Positions 49,329 through 60,626 of a DNA stretch of 64,000 nucleotides are shown here, in pieces. The position numbers and the translations under genes are program-made. This DNA comes from Ganoderma boninense. Taxonomy: Eukaryota; Basidiomycota; Agaricomycetes; Polyporales; Polyporaceae. Numbering within the stretch: position 1 is the first letter of the stretch; each line of letters begins with the position of its first letter. The notes under the pieces were generated by a model. It saw nothing but the letters and a program-made list of their open reading frames with translations. It was not told the origin of the DNA and made no database searches. Location: assembly GCA_002900995.3 (NCBI GenBank), contig CM035304.1, forward strand, positions 1,533,498 to 1,597,497, read 5' to 3'.

Positions 49329-50720
49329 TGCCGCCGGTGTACATGCATCATCGTAGCTATGATATCCATATCACCCGCCGAAGCTCATTGTCTCCTTAGT
49401 AGCTAGCTAATGTCCTCGCAAAATGCAGTCCTCACATCTTCGAGTCCTCTCTCCGTTTGGCCATCTCTTGCTACGGTTACCGTGTTGCTGGTCGTTCGGA
49501 TGGGCATGGGTGCTTGTCTCACGCAGGTGATATGCTGAGAGACTCCGCTAGAGGTAGTGCGATCACGAATCACGATCTGGCACTACGTCCTACTCTTTCC
49601 TGTGAAGCGGCGGCGGCACTCTTCCAGGAGATGATTGAGCGGACAGATATCCAGGGGGAATACAAGGACTGGGGGCGCAATACACGAACATGAATGGTTT
49701 GCGCGTTGAGGACGGAATCGAGCTGTCAGGACAACCGGGCTATGCTTCGACGTGGACCGCGAGGTTCTTCGGGAGACTCCTTCGCATGCGTGGGACAGGA
49801 AGGGAGATCGTTCACCTCTCATCCGCACGTGGTTGTTGGTGGAAGTCAAGTCCACCTGGTGGCGTGGGGGAGGCTGTACAGAAGCTGTTCACAATTCGAA
49901 GAAGAAGGGTAACAGTAGAGTAATTGCACGTGCCAGTTAGCATGAGAGATGAGCCAAGGACGTGACACTTGTCTCATCTCTCAGGCCACCTTCTGCCACA
50001 CGACCATCTGCTCCTGCATTGTTCATAAGCGCGACATGGACGTAGAGTTTGGCTGACTGTGAACTTCCTGCATCAGAGAGATCAAGGTAAGTGATGATTC
50101 CAAGTCGTACTGGGGGGCTATACGCACCTTAGGGCTGAACCAGTCGAAGCGGATCACAACAACAGCGAAGGCATTACATCGATAGGAAGATAGATTTCCG
50201 TAACAGCTGGCATTCAATTTGTGCGTCTTCGTGAAACCTTGTGTAGCAGATTGTCGATATGTTGATATGCAACAACGATAGTAAGAGGTTGCGATGATCA
50301 GGAAGGAGGTCGGATCACTGCATGCGCTCAGCCAGCTCTGTACTCGTTGCATTGACTGTCTCTTTCTGGCTGCTCTCGCCTCGCGAACTGCGTCGGAACG
50401 AGACTGACACAAGTGTACCAATGAGGGCCTTGGAGGAGACTGCGCGGCACGGATCGTTAGTTGAGGGGCTAGCCCAGCCAGTCAAGTTAGTAGCACGTCC
50501 CTGGTTGGTTTAAAATCATTTTCATCGCATTGAGCTACGATGTTTTCCCCGGCAAGCTCGCTAGAGATTGACACCTTCTATCGTTGCGCAGTGCAATGCC
50601 CGCAGAAGCCATCTTGTGCAGCGGAACTCCGAAGATGTCATGCCCTCTTCGGGAATCCCAGTCCCACCAGCATTGTCTTGACTGAACGCGCAAGGTGGAT
50701 AGCGCAGGAGACGCGACGGG
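49329..50720. other. No gene supported
   Basis: Only short frames occur. None resembles a known family or the paralogues in this window. Confidence 0.4.
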
Positions 50721-50728
50721 TATAAAAA
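50721..50728 (+). promoter_or_regulatory. TATA box
   Basis: TATAAAAA lies about 205 bp upstream of the ATG at 50928, leaving room for a long 5' leader. Confidence 0.55.
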
Positions 50729-50927
50729 CAGAGGGCCAGACGACTGACTCCTCAGGCATTCAAACCTATTGAGCTGAGGTGAGCTACAAATTCAAAATGG
50801 GGCCCACATTCCGAAGACTGACCTGCGTCGAAACGTTAGCTCGTTTTTACTCCTTCGCTTTCGCCTTCGCCTCACAGCTCTTTCGCCTATTCCTTTGCTT
50901 TCCCCAACTCTTTCAGCATTTTCGACA

Positions 50928-51461
50928 ATGGCCCACAACCCCTTCTCCCACTCGCACGCGCTCAACATCATTATTCCCACCGCCACGAAGGAATCCATTC
51001 CCCAGACCCCTTCAGAGCGCACTGGCCCCCAGAGCGACAGCTTCACCAACCCAGACGTCGTCCGAGGACCAGTCAGAGATTCGACAGCAGTCGATCTCCA
51101 GCAGCACGGCAGCAACAATGACCGCGCCCCGCTCCGCACTGACACCGCCAGTGACAGCCATCCGTTAGGCATTTCGGCTCTTAATACGGTGCCGAGCACG
51201 CCGGTCCAGTCAGGCGTGGAGGGGGTCCCGCCGACGCCCATCAGCCCTCGTCCGTCGCGCCGTGCGACGCGAACGGGCAGGCGGTTCTCGGTTGCGGAGG
51301 ACCACGACGAGGGGGAGGGCGATGGGAAGAGCGACATCATCTCTGAGGCAGCAATGATGCTCGGGGTCATGGCGGGCCACCTTGTCGCCGGATACATGAT
51401 GCACGAGGAGCCATCTTCCGAGAAGGACGGCCACGATGGTGATGAGAAGGACGACTCGTGA
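50928..51461 (+). CDS. Hypothetical 177-aa protein, single exon
   Basis: The start codon is in a good context (GACAATGGCC). The protein begins MAHNPFSHSHALNIIIPTA, is Ser/Thr/Pro-rich and disordered in the middle (TPVQSGVEGVPPTPISPRP), and has a basic patch RRATRTGRR. A C-terminal predicted helix ISEAAMMLGVMAGHLVAGY is followed by an acidic tail (EKDGHDGDEKDDS). No signal peptide. The pattern suggests a small disordered protein with one short hydrophobic or amphipathic helix. Its first four residues (MAHN) are shared with the BTB protein that starts at 52801. Family not recognised. Confidence 0.6.
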   Translation: MAHNPFSHSHALNIIIPTATKESIPQTPSERTGPQSDSFTNPDVVRGPVRDSTAVDLQQHGSNNDRAPLRTDTASDSHPLGISALNTVPSTPVQSGVEGVPPTPISPRPSRRATRTGRRFSVAEDHDEGEGDGKSDIISEAAMMLGVMAGHLVAGYMMHEEPSSEKDGHDGDEKDDS

Positions 51462-52738
51462 GAGATACGAAGGGGTTTCTGTCACGATGCGATGCGGGGT
51501 GGGCGTCGTGTCCTGTCTGGCCGTCTGGTTTCGTTTGCAGCCGTCTTGCTGGAAGAGTTGGGGGTATGCCTACTGCTTATTTAAGTGTTCCATGTACTTG
51601 AGACTCAGGGAGAACCGGACAATTACGGATGTACGTATTACGTTCGCGCTCGATGAGTCGTCATATGATTATCTATGGAACAGGAGTAGCGTTAGCGGAA
51701 ACGTTTGCGTATGGGCAGAGGGAAAAATGTAACAGGGAATATCGAGAACTGGCTCAACGAAGGCCATGTGCTTGCCCGAACCCGCAAAGCGAATTCTTTA
51801 AGCAAGTCTCAGTCTGCAACGTCCAAGGCAAAAACATGTCTCATTACGCTAACTGTATGTCTGCCTACGCGATCGCGTCAATTCGTGGCCGTCGAGATCA
51901 CTCCACCGCACCACGCGAAGTCCTGCATGGCGCTCTTCGAAACTCGAAAGACCCTGGCATCGCCACGTACTTAGAGGACTTACACCCGGTCTAGGCTAGT
52001 GCCTCGAGCCTCGAACGACATCTTAAAGGGGTAGGTGAACAATCTCCCTGTGCCCAAGTTTGAGGCGCGAATCGTAACAGATAGTTGCTTCCTCAACAGG
52101 CGAAGCCCTCGATCGCACGTCTCGAGGTGCGCAAGCAAGCCCAATAGCGGACTGGAGGATGACCCACCCCTGCGCAGTAACCACACACGATTCAGGGCTC
52201 GCGGACTTCGACAGCATCCCGCAGATGACTATGTGTGCTCAAACTCAAGAATATCAGGAAGGTATAGAGGCGTACCAGTCCATGGTGTCGGCGCATGTTG
52301 CTCGAGGCTGTCCCGTCCGCCAATGATCAAAGCACACGACATTCAGAGTTTGCAACGTGGAACATACTGATGCACGACTTGGTTGGCGATCGCTTGTATT
52401 GGGGAGAACACTGGTGTGGAAGGCGGGAGTGCATCGTGCGCAGATGCAGGATCATGGCAGAAGAGGGTCAACCTGCGAGATGCCGCGCAGGCAAAGACGC
52501 GCGCCTGGGCAACTTGCCTGGATGGCTTTCTTGGCCAACGACCGCCACCACGCTCCTCATCCAGAACAAAAACATACGTCTTTGCACAATGACTTGCCGC
52601 TGTTTACCCACCTCAATACGTAACAGAGGATAGCCCTCGACCGTCTCAACAACGTGCTGGGGATGCCGACATCTACCATGAGGTCAACACGTGTAGCTAG
52701 CCGACCAGGGCGGACTCGGACGACGGCGATTCGCGCGG
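51462..52738. other. No gene supported
   Basis: No coding pattern, repeat or RNA gene was recognised. Confidence 0.4.
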
Positions 52739-52746
52739 GATATATC
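52739..52746 (+). promoter_or_regulatory. TATA-like element of BTB gene 1
   Basis: GATATATC lies about 55 bp upstream of the ATG at 52801. Confidence 0.5.
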
Positions 52747-52800
52747 TCTGGGACCCGCTCTTCAGCCTCCCCTTGAGTTTTTCCATTCTACTCCCCCACC

Positions 52801-55800
52801 ATGGCCCACAACTACTTCCCCCCACAATCCGCCGTCGAGCAGATCAAGCGGCACCCGAAGTACTACCTCAACGGTGGCGACGTTCATTTCTTGGTCAGTG
52901 TCCTCCGCTCCTCCTGGCAACTGCTTTGCTGTCGCTATTGCTGACGAACTGGGAAGGTCGAAAACTACATCTACCGTGTACATCGCTACTTCTTCGAGCG
53001 CGAATCGGCCTGGTTCCGTGAAAAGCTCGGTGCACCCACGCCTGCGGGCCAGGTCGTCAAGGGTTCGTCGGACGCCAACCCCTTCCCGCTGGACGATGTT
53101 GCAGCGGATGACTTTTCTAAGTTCCTTTGGGTGTTCTACAACCCGTAAGTCCCCTCTTACATCAGTGCGCACGCCGACCCTCTGACGTGTCACAGCAAAT
53201 ACTCAATATACGACGCTACTCTCGACGACTGGATCGCTATTCTGAAGCTCGCATTCGACTGGCGATTCGGCGAGGTCAAGAAGCTCTGTACACGCGAGAT
53301 CGAGAAGTTCGAAATCGCCCCCGTCCCCAAGATCGAGCTCTACCAGACGTACGAGTTGGACAGGAAGCTCCTCATCCCCTCCCTCCTCTACCTGTGTATG
53401 CGCGCCGACCCGCTCTCCCTCAAGGAGGGTCGCCAAATCGGCCTCGAGACGGCGCTGCTCATCGCGACCGCGCGCGAGTGCGCCCGTGGCAAGCCTGCGA
53501 GCAATGGCGCGCGCAGCCCGACGGCTGCCGACCTCGAGGAGGACGACATGGTGTCCATCATCAGGGAAATTTTTGGGCTAACCGCCGGGCCCCCTTCTCC
53601 CTCCTTGACTCCCCTCGAGAGAGGTTCCGGCGTCGCTACATTTACGGGGACGACCCCCACCCCGGCTGGCTCTCCCCGCAAACCACAGGTAGCAGCACGA
53701 GCTCCCCCGCCCCCGGCTGAGGTCGTCTCCCTTAAGGCCACGACTAATGTCGCGAAGCCCACGACGAACGAGGCGCCATCCCCCATCCCCACCAACGTCC
53801 CTTCCATCGCGAAGCCCACGCCCCCACATCCGAACGCAGGCGCTAACGGCACGGCGCGGCCCTCGGCCGCCCAGAACGCGATGTCTTGGAGTTCGAGCAT
53901 GGGTACGCTCCTCGGCAGCACAGTGAACGAGTTCCTCGCGGGCGGCACCCCGTCGCCCACTGCTGCGCCCCCTTCACCGAACCCCGCCGTGTCCGGCACA
54001 AACACAAACACGAGCCCGGCCCCTGCTACAGGTCAATCGAGTTCTCCCGCTGCCCCCAAGTTCCCAAACCGACTGATGGCCCTTTTTGACTCGCAGGGAC
54101 GGAGCCGCCAAAGGGGGCGCCCTCGCCGGGAAGGACGCAGGAGCCGCAGCCGTGGCCGGTGCCGCCAGCGCAGACACCAAAGGCCCCGCCACCCCCGCCT
54201 CCGCCGCCCCCGGTGGAGGCGACTCTGGCAAGCCCCTCGACCCCCTCTCCGCCATCAAAGCTAGCGACAGCAAAGGCGGCGAGGAAGGCACAGAAACCGG
54301 AGACGAGGGAACCGGAACCGGAGGACCCAAGAAGAAGAAAACCGGAGGAAAGAAGGCCAAAGCCAACGCCACCTGAGCAGGGCGAGGGCCAGGCTTCGGC
54401 CGGTGCGTCTCCTGAGGCGGTTACTCGGGGGTCGGAGGAGAGTGGGGAGGCTGCGGCTGCGAGCGGGAGCGGGCCGGGGAGATGGAGAGGAGAAGACGGC
54501 GGATGCTGTTAACGACACTACGGACACTACGGAGCTCACAAATGCTATTCACGGTGCGGGCACCGGCGTTGGCAAATCTTCCACATCGAGTTCGAATGCG
54601 ATCGACAGCGGGGCTTCGATTCCGAACGACAACAACGACGACATTACTTCTGCGGCTGCGACGGGCGCTACGGATGGCACTCAGATCCCTACGGATATCG
54701 ATACGAAGACGGATGCGGGTGCGCAGGGGGTCACGCCTGCTGCTGAGCCTTCTCTCGGCGATAGCGCGGGCGATGCGACGATCATGACCCAGGGGGCAGG
54801 TAACCGTGAGGCGGCTGGGGACGCTGAGAAGGTCGCTGCGGGGGGTGAGGTGAAGGCGGAAGAACCGGTGAAGGAAGAGGGGGCACCCAAGGGGGAGAAG
54901 GGTGCGCAGGAGGCGAAGGACGAGGCGAAGAACGAGGTGGCGGACGTCAAGGGCACCGGGGCGGAGCCGGCTGCGAAGGGGAAGAAGAAGAAGAAGAAGG
55001 CTGACGCGGCGGTGGAGGAGACAAAGCCTGTGGATGCGGCTGTCGAGGATGGCCCAACTGAAGAGGCTAAGGAGCCGAAGGTCAAAAAGGTCAAGAAGAA
55101 GACCAAGAAGAAGGGCGCGGAGGCGAAGGACGACGAGCCAAGTACCCCGGCGGTTGAAGGGCAGGCTGGCGAGAAGGACAAGGCATTGCCAGTCGACCCC
55201 AAGGCCCCCGAGTCGTCGCCGGTCTCTGACAAGTCGAAGACGGCCGATGGTGGCGAGTTGTCTGCGAAACACCTAGTCCAGGAGGTCGTCGCTGAGAAGG
55301 ACGGTGGTTCTTCTGCCTCGCCTAGTGCGCCCTCCGTTCCTCCCAAGCAGCCCGAAGAATCTCCGGCGGATGCCAAGGATGCTCCTACCTCTTCGGGTTC
55401 CACGCCTCCTGCGGATGCCTCGCCTGCTCAAGGCCAGACTCCTGCCGTCTCTGTGAAGGATGGCTCCCCTACGCTCGATGCCGCCCCTGAAACCGATGCC
55501 CCTACGAAAGCTGACGCCCTGGTGGCCTCGACAGGAGTCTTCTGCCGCTACGTCGGATACGTCTAAAGCGAAGCCTCCCGCAACCACCAGCTCGCCGGAA
55601 GCTCCTGCCACTACGTCGGACTCTACTGCGAAGTTGAATGAGTCTACCGATACGAAACCCGCCCCCGCTCCAATTGACGCAACTCCTTCGATTTCAGACG
55701 ACACCAAGGCTATCTCGCCTGTCGTCCCCCAGAAATTCACGAACGGTGATGCAACCAAGGCAAATGGGTCTCCTGACGTCACAAAGGCGGAGACCATCGT

Positions 55801-56287
55801 CGCGACCTCCTCAGATGAGGCTGCAACGTTGAGCGAGAAGAAGGCCGACGATATACCTGAGGTTGCCAAGAGCGGCGACGCCGACGCCGCGGCCACAGAG
55901 TCGGCCAAGGATCTGGAACCTGAGCGTGCCAAAGACAAGGAGCCAGAGCCCCCTCAGACAGAGAGGACATTCCTGGCGCGTTCCCCGTCACCCCGGTACC
56001 CAAGGAAGTTACTCTGCCGCCTACTCCCCCTCCGAAGACGACGACGAAAACGAAGAAAAAGATCAAAGCAGCAGCGAAGAAAGGCTGCGGCTGAGAAAGC
56101 CCGCGGCGACAAGACCCCTACCGGTGACGGCGCGCGGACCCCAACTAATAGCCGCCCCTCGACACCTTCCTTAGAGCGTGCCGCGTCGATGCTGACTGGC
56201 AATGGAAACGGCCGTCTCCTGACCCCGATTGAGAAGAAGCCGTCGGACGACGCCACCACTACGGGCCCACTCAGCCTCCTTGACTAG
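52801..56287 (+). CDS. BTB/POZ-domain protein with long low-complexity tail
   Basis: Exon 1 is 52801-52893, exon 2 is 52957-53144, and exon 3 starts at 53196. The BTB fold spans about residues 20-120: YYLNGGDVHFLVENYIYRVH, FFERESAWFREKL, FPLDDVAADDFSKFLWVFY, then DWIAILKLAFDWRFGEVKKLC. The region to about residue 215 (IEKFEIAPVPKIELYQTYELD) is the usual extension of Agaricomycete BTB proteins. BTB domains mediate dimerisation and cullin-3 binding. The tail is roughly 800 residues of Pro/Ala/Ser and Lys/Glu-rich repeats (KKTGGKKAKA, GKKKKKKADAAVEE, KVKKVKKKTKKKG), ending in GRLLTPIEKKPSDDA and LSLLD-stop at 56287. The tail frame breaks near 54090, 54370, 54495, 55535, 55960 and 56090, the last two compensating, so its exact length is uncertain. 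Confidence 0.85.
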
Positions 56288-56639
56288 CCACATATACCTG
56301 TTCGTTGCATCCCCCGTTCCGTTTATGAATTATGATATCCACCCGAGTTGCATAGGCGTTCTTGGTTGCTGGGACGACCTTACGAGTGTCACGGCCATCT
56401 GTTGTACGAACACCTGTAATACCGCTTCCACCGCTGTACATACCCCACGACTATTGCCACGAATGCATTTGAGTTCCACGTTGTTCAATGGATCGCTGTG
56501 TTAGAGGATCGACTGAAGTCTGCGGACCGTTACTGTGGGTAGCGATGTGGAAAGAAATCTACGTACGCGTGAGCCTGCTCACGAATAGATAGGACATAAA
56601 TACATGTCAATAGGTGTCAGCGACCAATCGTCTGGAAAG

Positions 56640-57654
56640 TCAGCGGCTCAAGTCGATACCGAACGCCTCCGCGATGAGGCGCGCGGGTCCAGGGATCGCA
56701 GTAGGACCCTTCTTCACTCCCACCTTCTGACTCGGCTTCCGCGCTGAAGGCGCAACGGGGCTGCCAGACAAGAAACTTCTCTCGATGCCCCATTGCAAGC
56801 GTTCCGTGCGCGGGGGCTTCACGGCGACTGTCATGTAGGCGTTGATCGAGCCTGCGCCATGCCGCATGGCCGCGCTCTGGGTTAGGGTGTGGTACCCGCC
56901 CATGCGCGAGGACTTGCGGCTGCTCGATCGGAGCTGCTCGCGCAGCTGCGCAACGCGCATGGCGGTGTCGAGGCCGAGCCGCGTGCCCTCCGAGATCGAG
57001 AGCGGCTCCACGCGCTCGCACAGCGCGCTGTACGCACCGAGCAGCCAGCGGCCGCCGATGTCGAACTCCTGCGCGAGGACGACCCTGTCGACGGGGCTGA
57101 TGTCGAGCGACTGGATCTCGCGGATGGCGAGCGCGCGGATGTCTGTGAAGTCCCAGCGGGTCGCGAGGCTCAGGATCGACGTCCACTCCGCTGCGGTGCG
57201 TGCGCGGTGCGCTCCGTAGCGGCTGGTGATCGTCAGTTTTGCAACGCGTTTGCGACTCGGAACGGATGTGGTACGCACGGAGGATACAGGACCCATAGAA
57301 GTCTTTCGAACTCGACGACAGAGATCCCTGAGAACTGCAGTGGATTGTCATCGTCAAGCCCTTCAGCCGTTCCGACGGGCCCGGGAAGACTGAAGAGGTC
57401 TTTGAAGAATGCAGAGTGTCTGGTGAATGTCGATCGGAACACTCTAAACAGGGTGTTCTCAACCTGACGCGAGGGGTTAGCAATTGCGTCTATCATAACG
57501 ACTGACTACGTTCATGACTTACCTGGATGACCAGATTCCCATCCTCAAGGTAGTAATCTGGGTGAGGAACCGCGAATGGAGGTATCTCGTCGTCGGGCTC
57601 GTGGAAATGGCCGCGAACAGTGCTGGTGGAGGACGAAGAGGAGCGGCTAGACAT
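56640..57654 (-). CDS. BTB/POZ-domain protein (intact, 299 aa)
   Basis: Exons are 57523-57654, 57279-57463 and 56640-57222, joined in phases 0 and 2 to 300 codons with stop. The N-terminus MSSRSSSSSTSTVRGHFHEP leads into a BTB domain: YYLEDGNLVIQVENTLFRV, FRSTFTRHSAFFKDLF, ISVVEFERLLWVLYPPRY. The C-terminal part has RTAAEWTSILSLATRWDF and IQSLDISPVDRVVLAQEF, then ISEGTRLGLDTAMRVAQLRE, matching the same block in BTB gene 1 (LKEGRQIGLETALLIATARE). A TATA element lies about 75 bp upstream. It is convergent with BTB gene 1, whose stop is 353 bp away. The pair is likely an old duplication; substrate or partner unknown. Confidence 0.88.
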
Positions 57655-58571
57655 GGTGGCAAGCAGTGCAAGGTTGCGCTGAGAGGACGTCGTCGGTGAC
57701 GACGAGGCCAGTCTCGTTCATCAGCGTATATAACAGGCTGTTCAACCTGAACCACCACGCTCGAAAGGTGCGGAACAGGTGAAGGTCGAGCATGGTGAAA
57801 ACCCTAACCGAAGGATGTAAGCAACGCAGAAAACACAATGTCCGATGTCGTACCCCGCATCCACTGACTGCCCTCTCGATCAGGGCCCTTCGACCTGTAG
57901 CTGACGCCAGGGAATAGAAGGTGTTAATATCTTCATGTCCGATGCGTTAGGGGCGGTTGATCCGCATAATGCATAGTGAGTGAACGCTGAACATGAACTT
58001 GATAACAACTCGACGGGTAACAACAACCCTGACTGCGGGCAAAGCGCCCGCACGCTGCAGTTTTTTGAGCCTATTCGATTGAGTGGATAGCCGGGTGTGA
58101 ATACCCAAACGCGGAGCAACGTGTGACGCAGTCCATATGGACGCAAACTTCTAGAGGTACGTCGTCGACCTGGTGACTCTACTTCCAACTGTCCTATACT
58201 GAGTCTACTGATCACAGAAGATAGAGACAGTATAGGAGACTCACCAATGCCGATCCTCGAAGTTCCACGGTCCTTCGGACGACCAGGCACTAGCGCAATC
58301 GCAGTTTGCGAAGTCAGGCATAGTAGCGGCAGCGACCGGTACCGTGACGTCCCGGGCCATCGGCTAGCAAACGTGTGAGCTTCTCCGGTAACGAAGCATC
58401 GCTGAATTCACGGGCATTGCGGGCCAATGGATGGGAGGACGGGAACACCAGATTCTTTTCCGCAGAGAATTCTGTTCCGAGCCCATGCCACAAATAAAAA
58501 TGAGCGTTGGAGGATGATTTCCGTCGAGGCCCACTCACCTCAAGCTCCAACTGCCCCCTTCTGTCTTTACT
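57655..58571. other. Divergent intergenic region, BTB gene 2 / NLP
   Basis: These 0.9 kb lie between divergently transcribed genes and hold their promoters. No further gene is supported. Confidence 0.5.
57726..57733 (-). promoter_or_regulatory. TATA box of BTB gene 2
   Basis: On the minus strand this reads GTTATATA, about 75 bp upstream of the start at 57654. Confidence 0.55.
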
Positions 58572-59401
58572 ATGACCCTCTGGACCCTCGGCTTGACATT
58601 TCTCTCGACGGTGCTGCTCGCACTCGGCTCACCCGTCCTGCCACGCGACGTGATTCCACATGACGAGGTCGTCGGATTCCCGGAGACTGTGCCCGACACC
58701 AGGATCGGTCAGCTCTACTTGAAGTACAAGCCGCACCTTTATGTTGCGAACGGCTGCGTCCCCTTCCCCGCCGTAGATGCAGAGGGAAACACCAGGTATG
58801 TCTGCACCTTGATCGATCTCGCCGCCCCCAAGCCGGCTAATGTCGATCGTTCAGCGGCGGCCTGAAGCCCACGGGCTCCCCGTCAGGGGACTGCTCTAAA
58901 AGCACTGGCCAGGTATATGCGCGGGCTGAGAGCTTCAATAACGCGTTCGCGATCATGTACGCCTGGTACATGCCCAAGGTCAGTAACACTATCGAAATCT
59001 CGTGACCAAGTCAACGACTGACCTTTCTGCACCCCCAGGACGAGCCTATCACCGGCATCGGCCACCGGCACGACTGGGAGGGCATCGTCGTGTGGATTGA
59101 CGACCCGAACAAGGACGAGCCCACGCTGCTCGGCGTCGCCGCGTCCGCGCACGGGGGCTTCGCGACGGAGACGTCGCCCGCGGTGGACGGCACGAGCCCG
59201 CTGATCGAATACGTCAGCTTCTTCCCGCTCGACCACCAACTGACCTTCACGTCGACGGAGGGCGGCGAGCAGCCGCTGATCGCGTACGAGAGCCTAACGG
59301 ACGCGGCGCGCAACGCGCTTGAGAACACGGACTTTGGGGACGCAAACGTGCCGTTCAAGAACGCCAACTTCGAGAGCAACCTCGCGAAGGCGGAGCTGTA
59401 G
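58572..59401 (+). CDS. NLP / NPP1-domain secreted protein (necrosis- and ethylene-inducing-like)
   Basis: Exons are 58572-58795, 58855-58978 and 59039-59401, all with GT-AG introns of 59-60 nt, giving 236 aa. The first 20 or so residues form a signal peptide. The family hallmark heptapeptide GHRHDWE is at residues 124-130, and two cysteines (near 62 and 88) fit the disulphide of type 1 NLPs. The length is normal for the family and no break is seen. NLPs are secreted proteins that in several plant-associated microbes bind plant sphingolipids and damage eudicot membranes; many fungal homologues are not cytolytic, and activity cannot be judged from sequence. Only one copy occurs here; its neighbours are unrelated genes. 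Confidence 0.93.
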
Positions 59402-59719
59402 GAGGCTGTAGGACGGCGTGATGAAGGGGGTCGGTATCCGGGGTTGGTTTCTTCTGGTAGTCTATTTGCTGGTGACCTAATTGCAGTCAAAGTTTTACTT
59501 GAACGAGACTATACATCGCAGGTGCTGCAATGTGAACACATGATTACAAGGTTTGTGTCTCACCGGCCCGAGGCCGCGAACGACGTAATGCATAACATTC
59601 TATCGGTATAACACCCGAAGCGTCAACTGGGACGTCCTCCGTAAGTCGACATTCCACCGAAAGAGACGCTGCGAACGCACCAATACAAAGCATACAAGCG
59701 GCCCGTCTTCATGAAACTT

Positions 59720-60626
59720 TCACATCATACCCCTCGAACGCATCAAGGAATATCGCATGTGTGTCTTTCCCCCAATGACTGCGAACACGACGTTCTCGAA
59801 CGATTTCTTGAAGCGCGCGTCATCCTTCAGCAGCAGCTCGGCCCACACCCTCGCCACCATGTCCACCTTGTTCTGGAACACACCCGTGCCGAAGCTGCCC
59901 AGGACGACGTGCCTCACGTCCTGCTGCTCGAACAGGTACAATATCCGGCCCATCCGCTCCCGCATCGCCTGCTCGATCTTGTCCTCGACCCCCGCGCCCG
60001 CGACCTTCCCGAACAGCGACTTGCGCACAACGCCCGCGTTCACTGCCGGGCTTCGTGAGCACGTCGACCTGGTACGGCGCGATCCACTCGCCGTTGTCAT
60101 CGCGCACGACGGTGACCCCGGGCGAGTAGATCATCGCGTGCGTGTAGTACCCCGCCTTCGGATCACGGTTGTGCAGCGTGTAGAACGCCTGCGCGGTGCG
60201 CGTCATGAAGGTGGGGTAGAGCGTCGACGCGCGCGCGATCGACTCTTCTTGCGCCTGCGCCCCTGTGAGGAAGCCACCCCCGGGTTTCCGCGCCGAGGCG
60301 AAGTTGAGCACGCCAACTTTGGGTTTGGGGTGGTCCGGGCCGTCTGGGGGGCCTGCAGTGCCTAAGGTTGCGTGGAGGAAGCGTGCCCCCTCGAGCGTGG
60401 TGGCCTCGAGGAGGAGGACGCTCGGGGCGTCTGCAGGGACGTTTGGGCCGCCAGTCGTCCAGGAGGATAGAACGGAATCTGGGGCATAATATAATGTACT
60501 GCGCTTTGATTGGTCAGTTGGACCGCGGAGGTCGTAGGTTGTTCCCTCCAAGTCGTATGAACCAGCCTCGATTGCCTCTAAGGTGGCTCGGGCGATATTC
60601 TTGAGTTTCGTCCGCCGATCTCCCAT
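59720..60626 (-). CDS. TIGR02452 / microbial-type PARG macrodomain protein (one frame break)
   Basis: The start ATG is at 60626 (MGDRRTKLKNIARATLEAIE). The N-terminal part is the PARG_cat_N-like region. The hallmark VGVLNFASARKPGGGFLTGA followed by QAQEESIARASTLYP is the ADP-ribose-binding Gly-rich loop with the two adjacent catalytic glutamates (QEE). AMIYSPGVTVVRDDNGEW and the C-terminal HVVLGSFGTGVFQNKVDMVA complete the macrodomain. These enzymes hydrolyse poly- or mono-ADP-ribose links. At 60052-60053 one extra base (ACGAAGCCC on the minus strand) shifts the frame; removing it joins PYQVDVLT to SPAVNAGVVRKS and continues to the stop at 59720. Single exon. It converges on the NLP gene, 318 bp away. 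Confidence 0.9.

Noticed and set aside
54421..55272. 283-codon minus-strand open frame, Leu/Arg-rich
   Set aside because: Antisense of the Lys/Ala/Glu repeats in the BTB tail.
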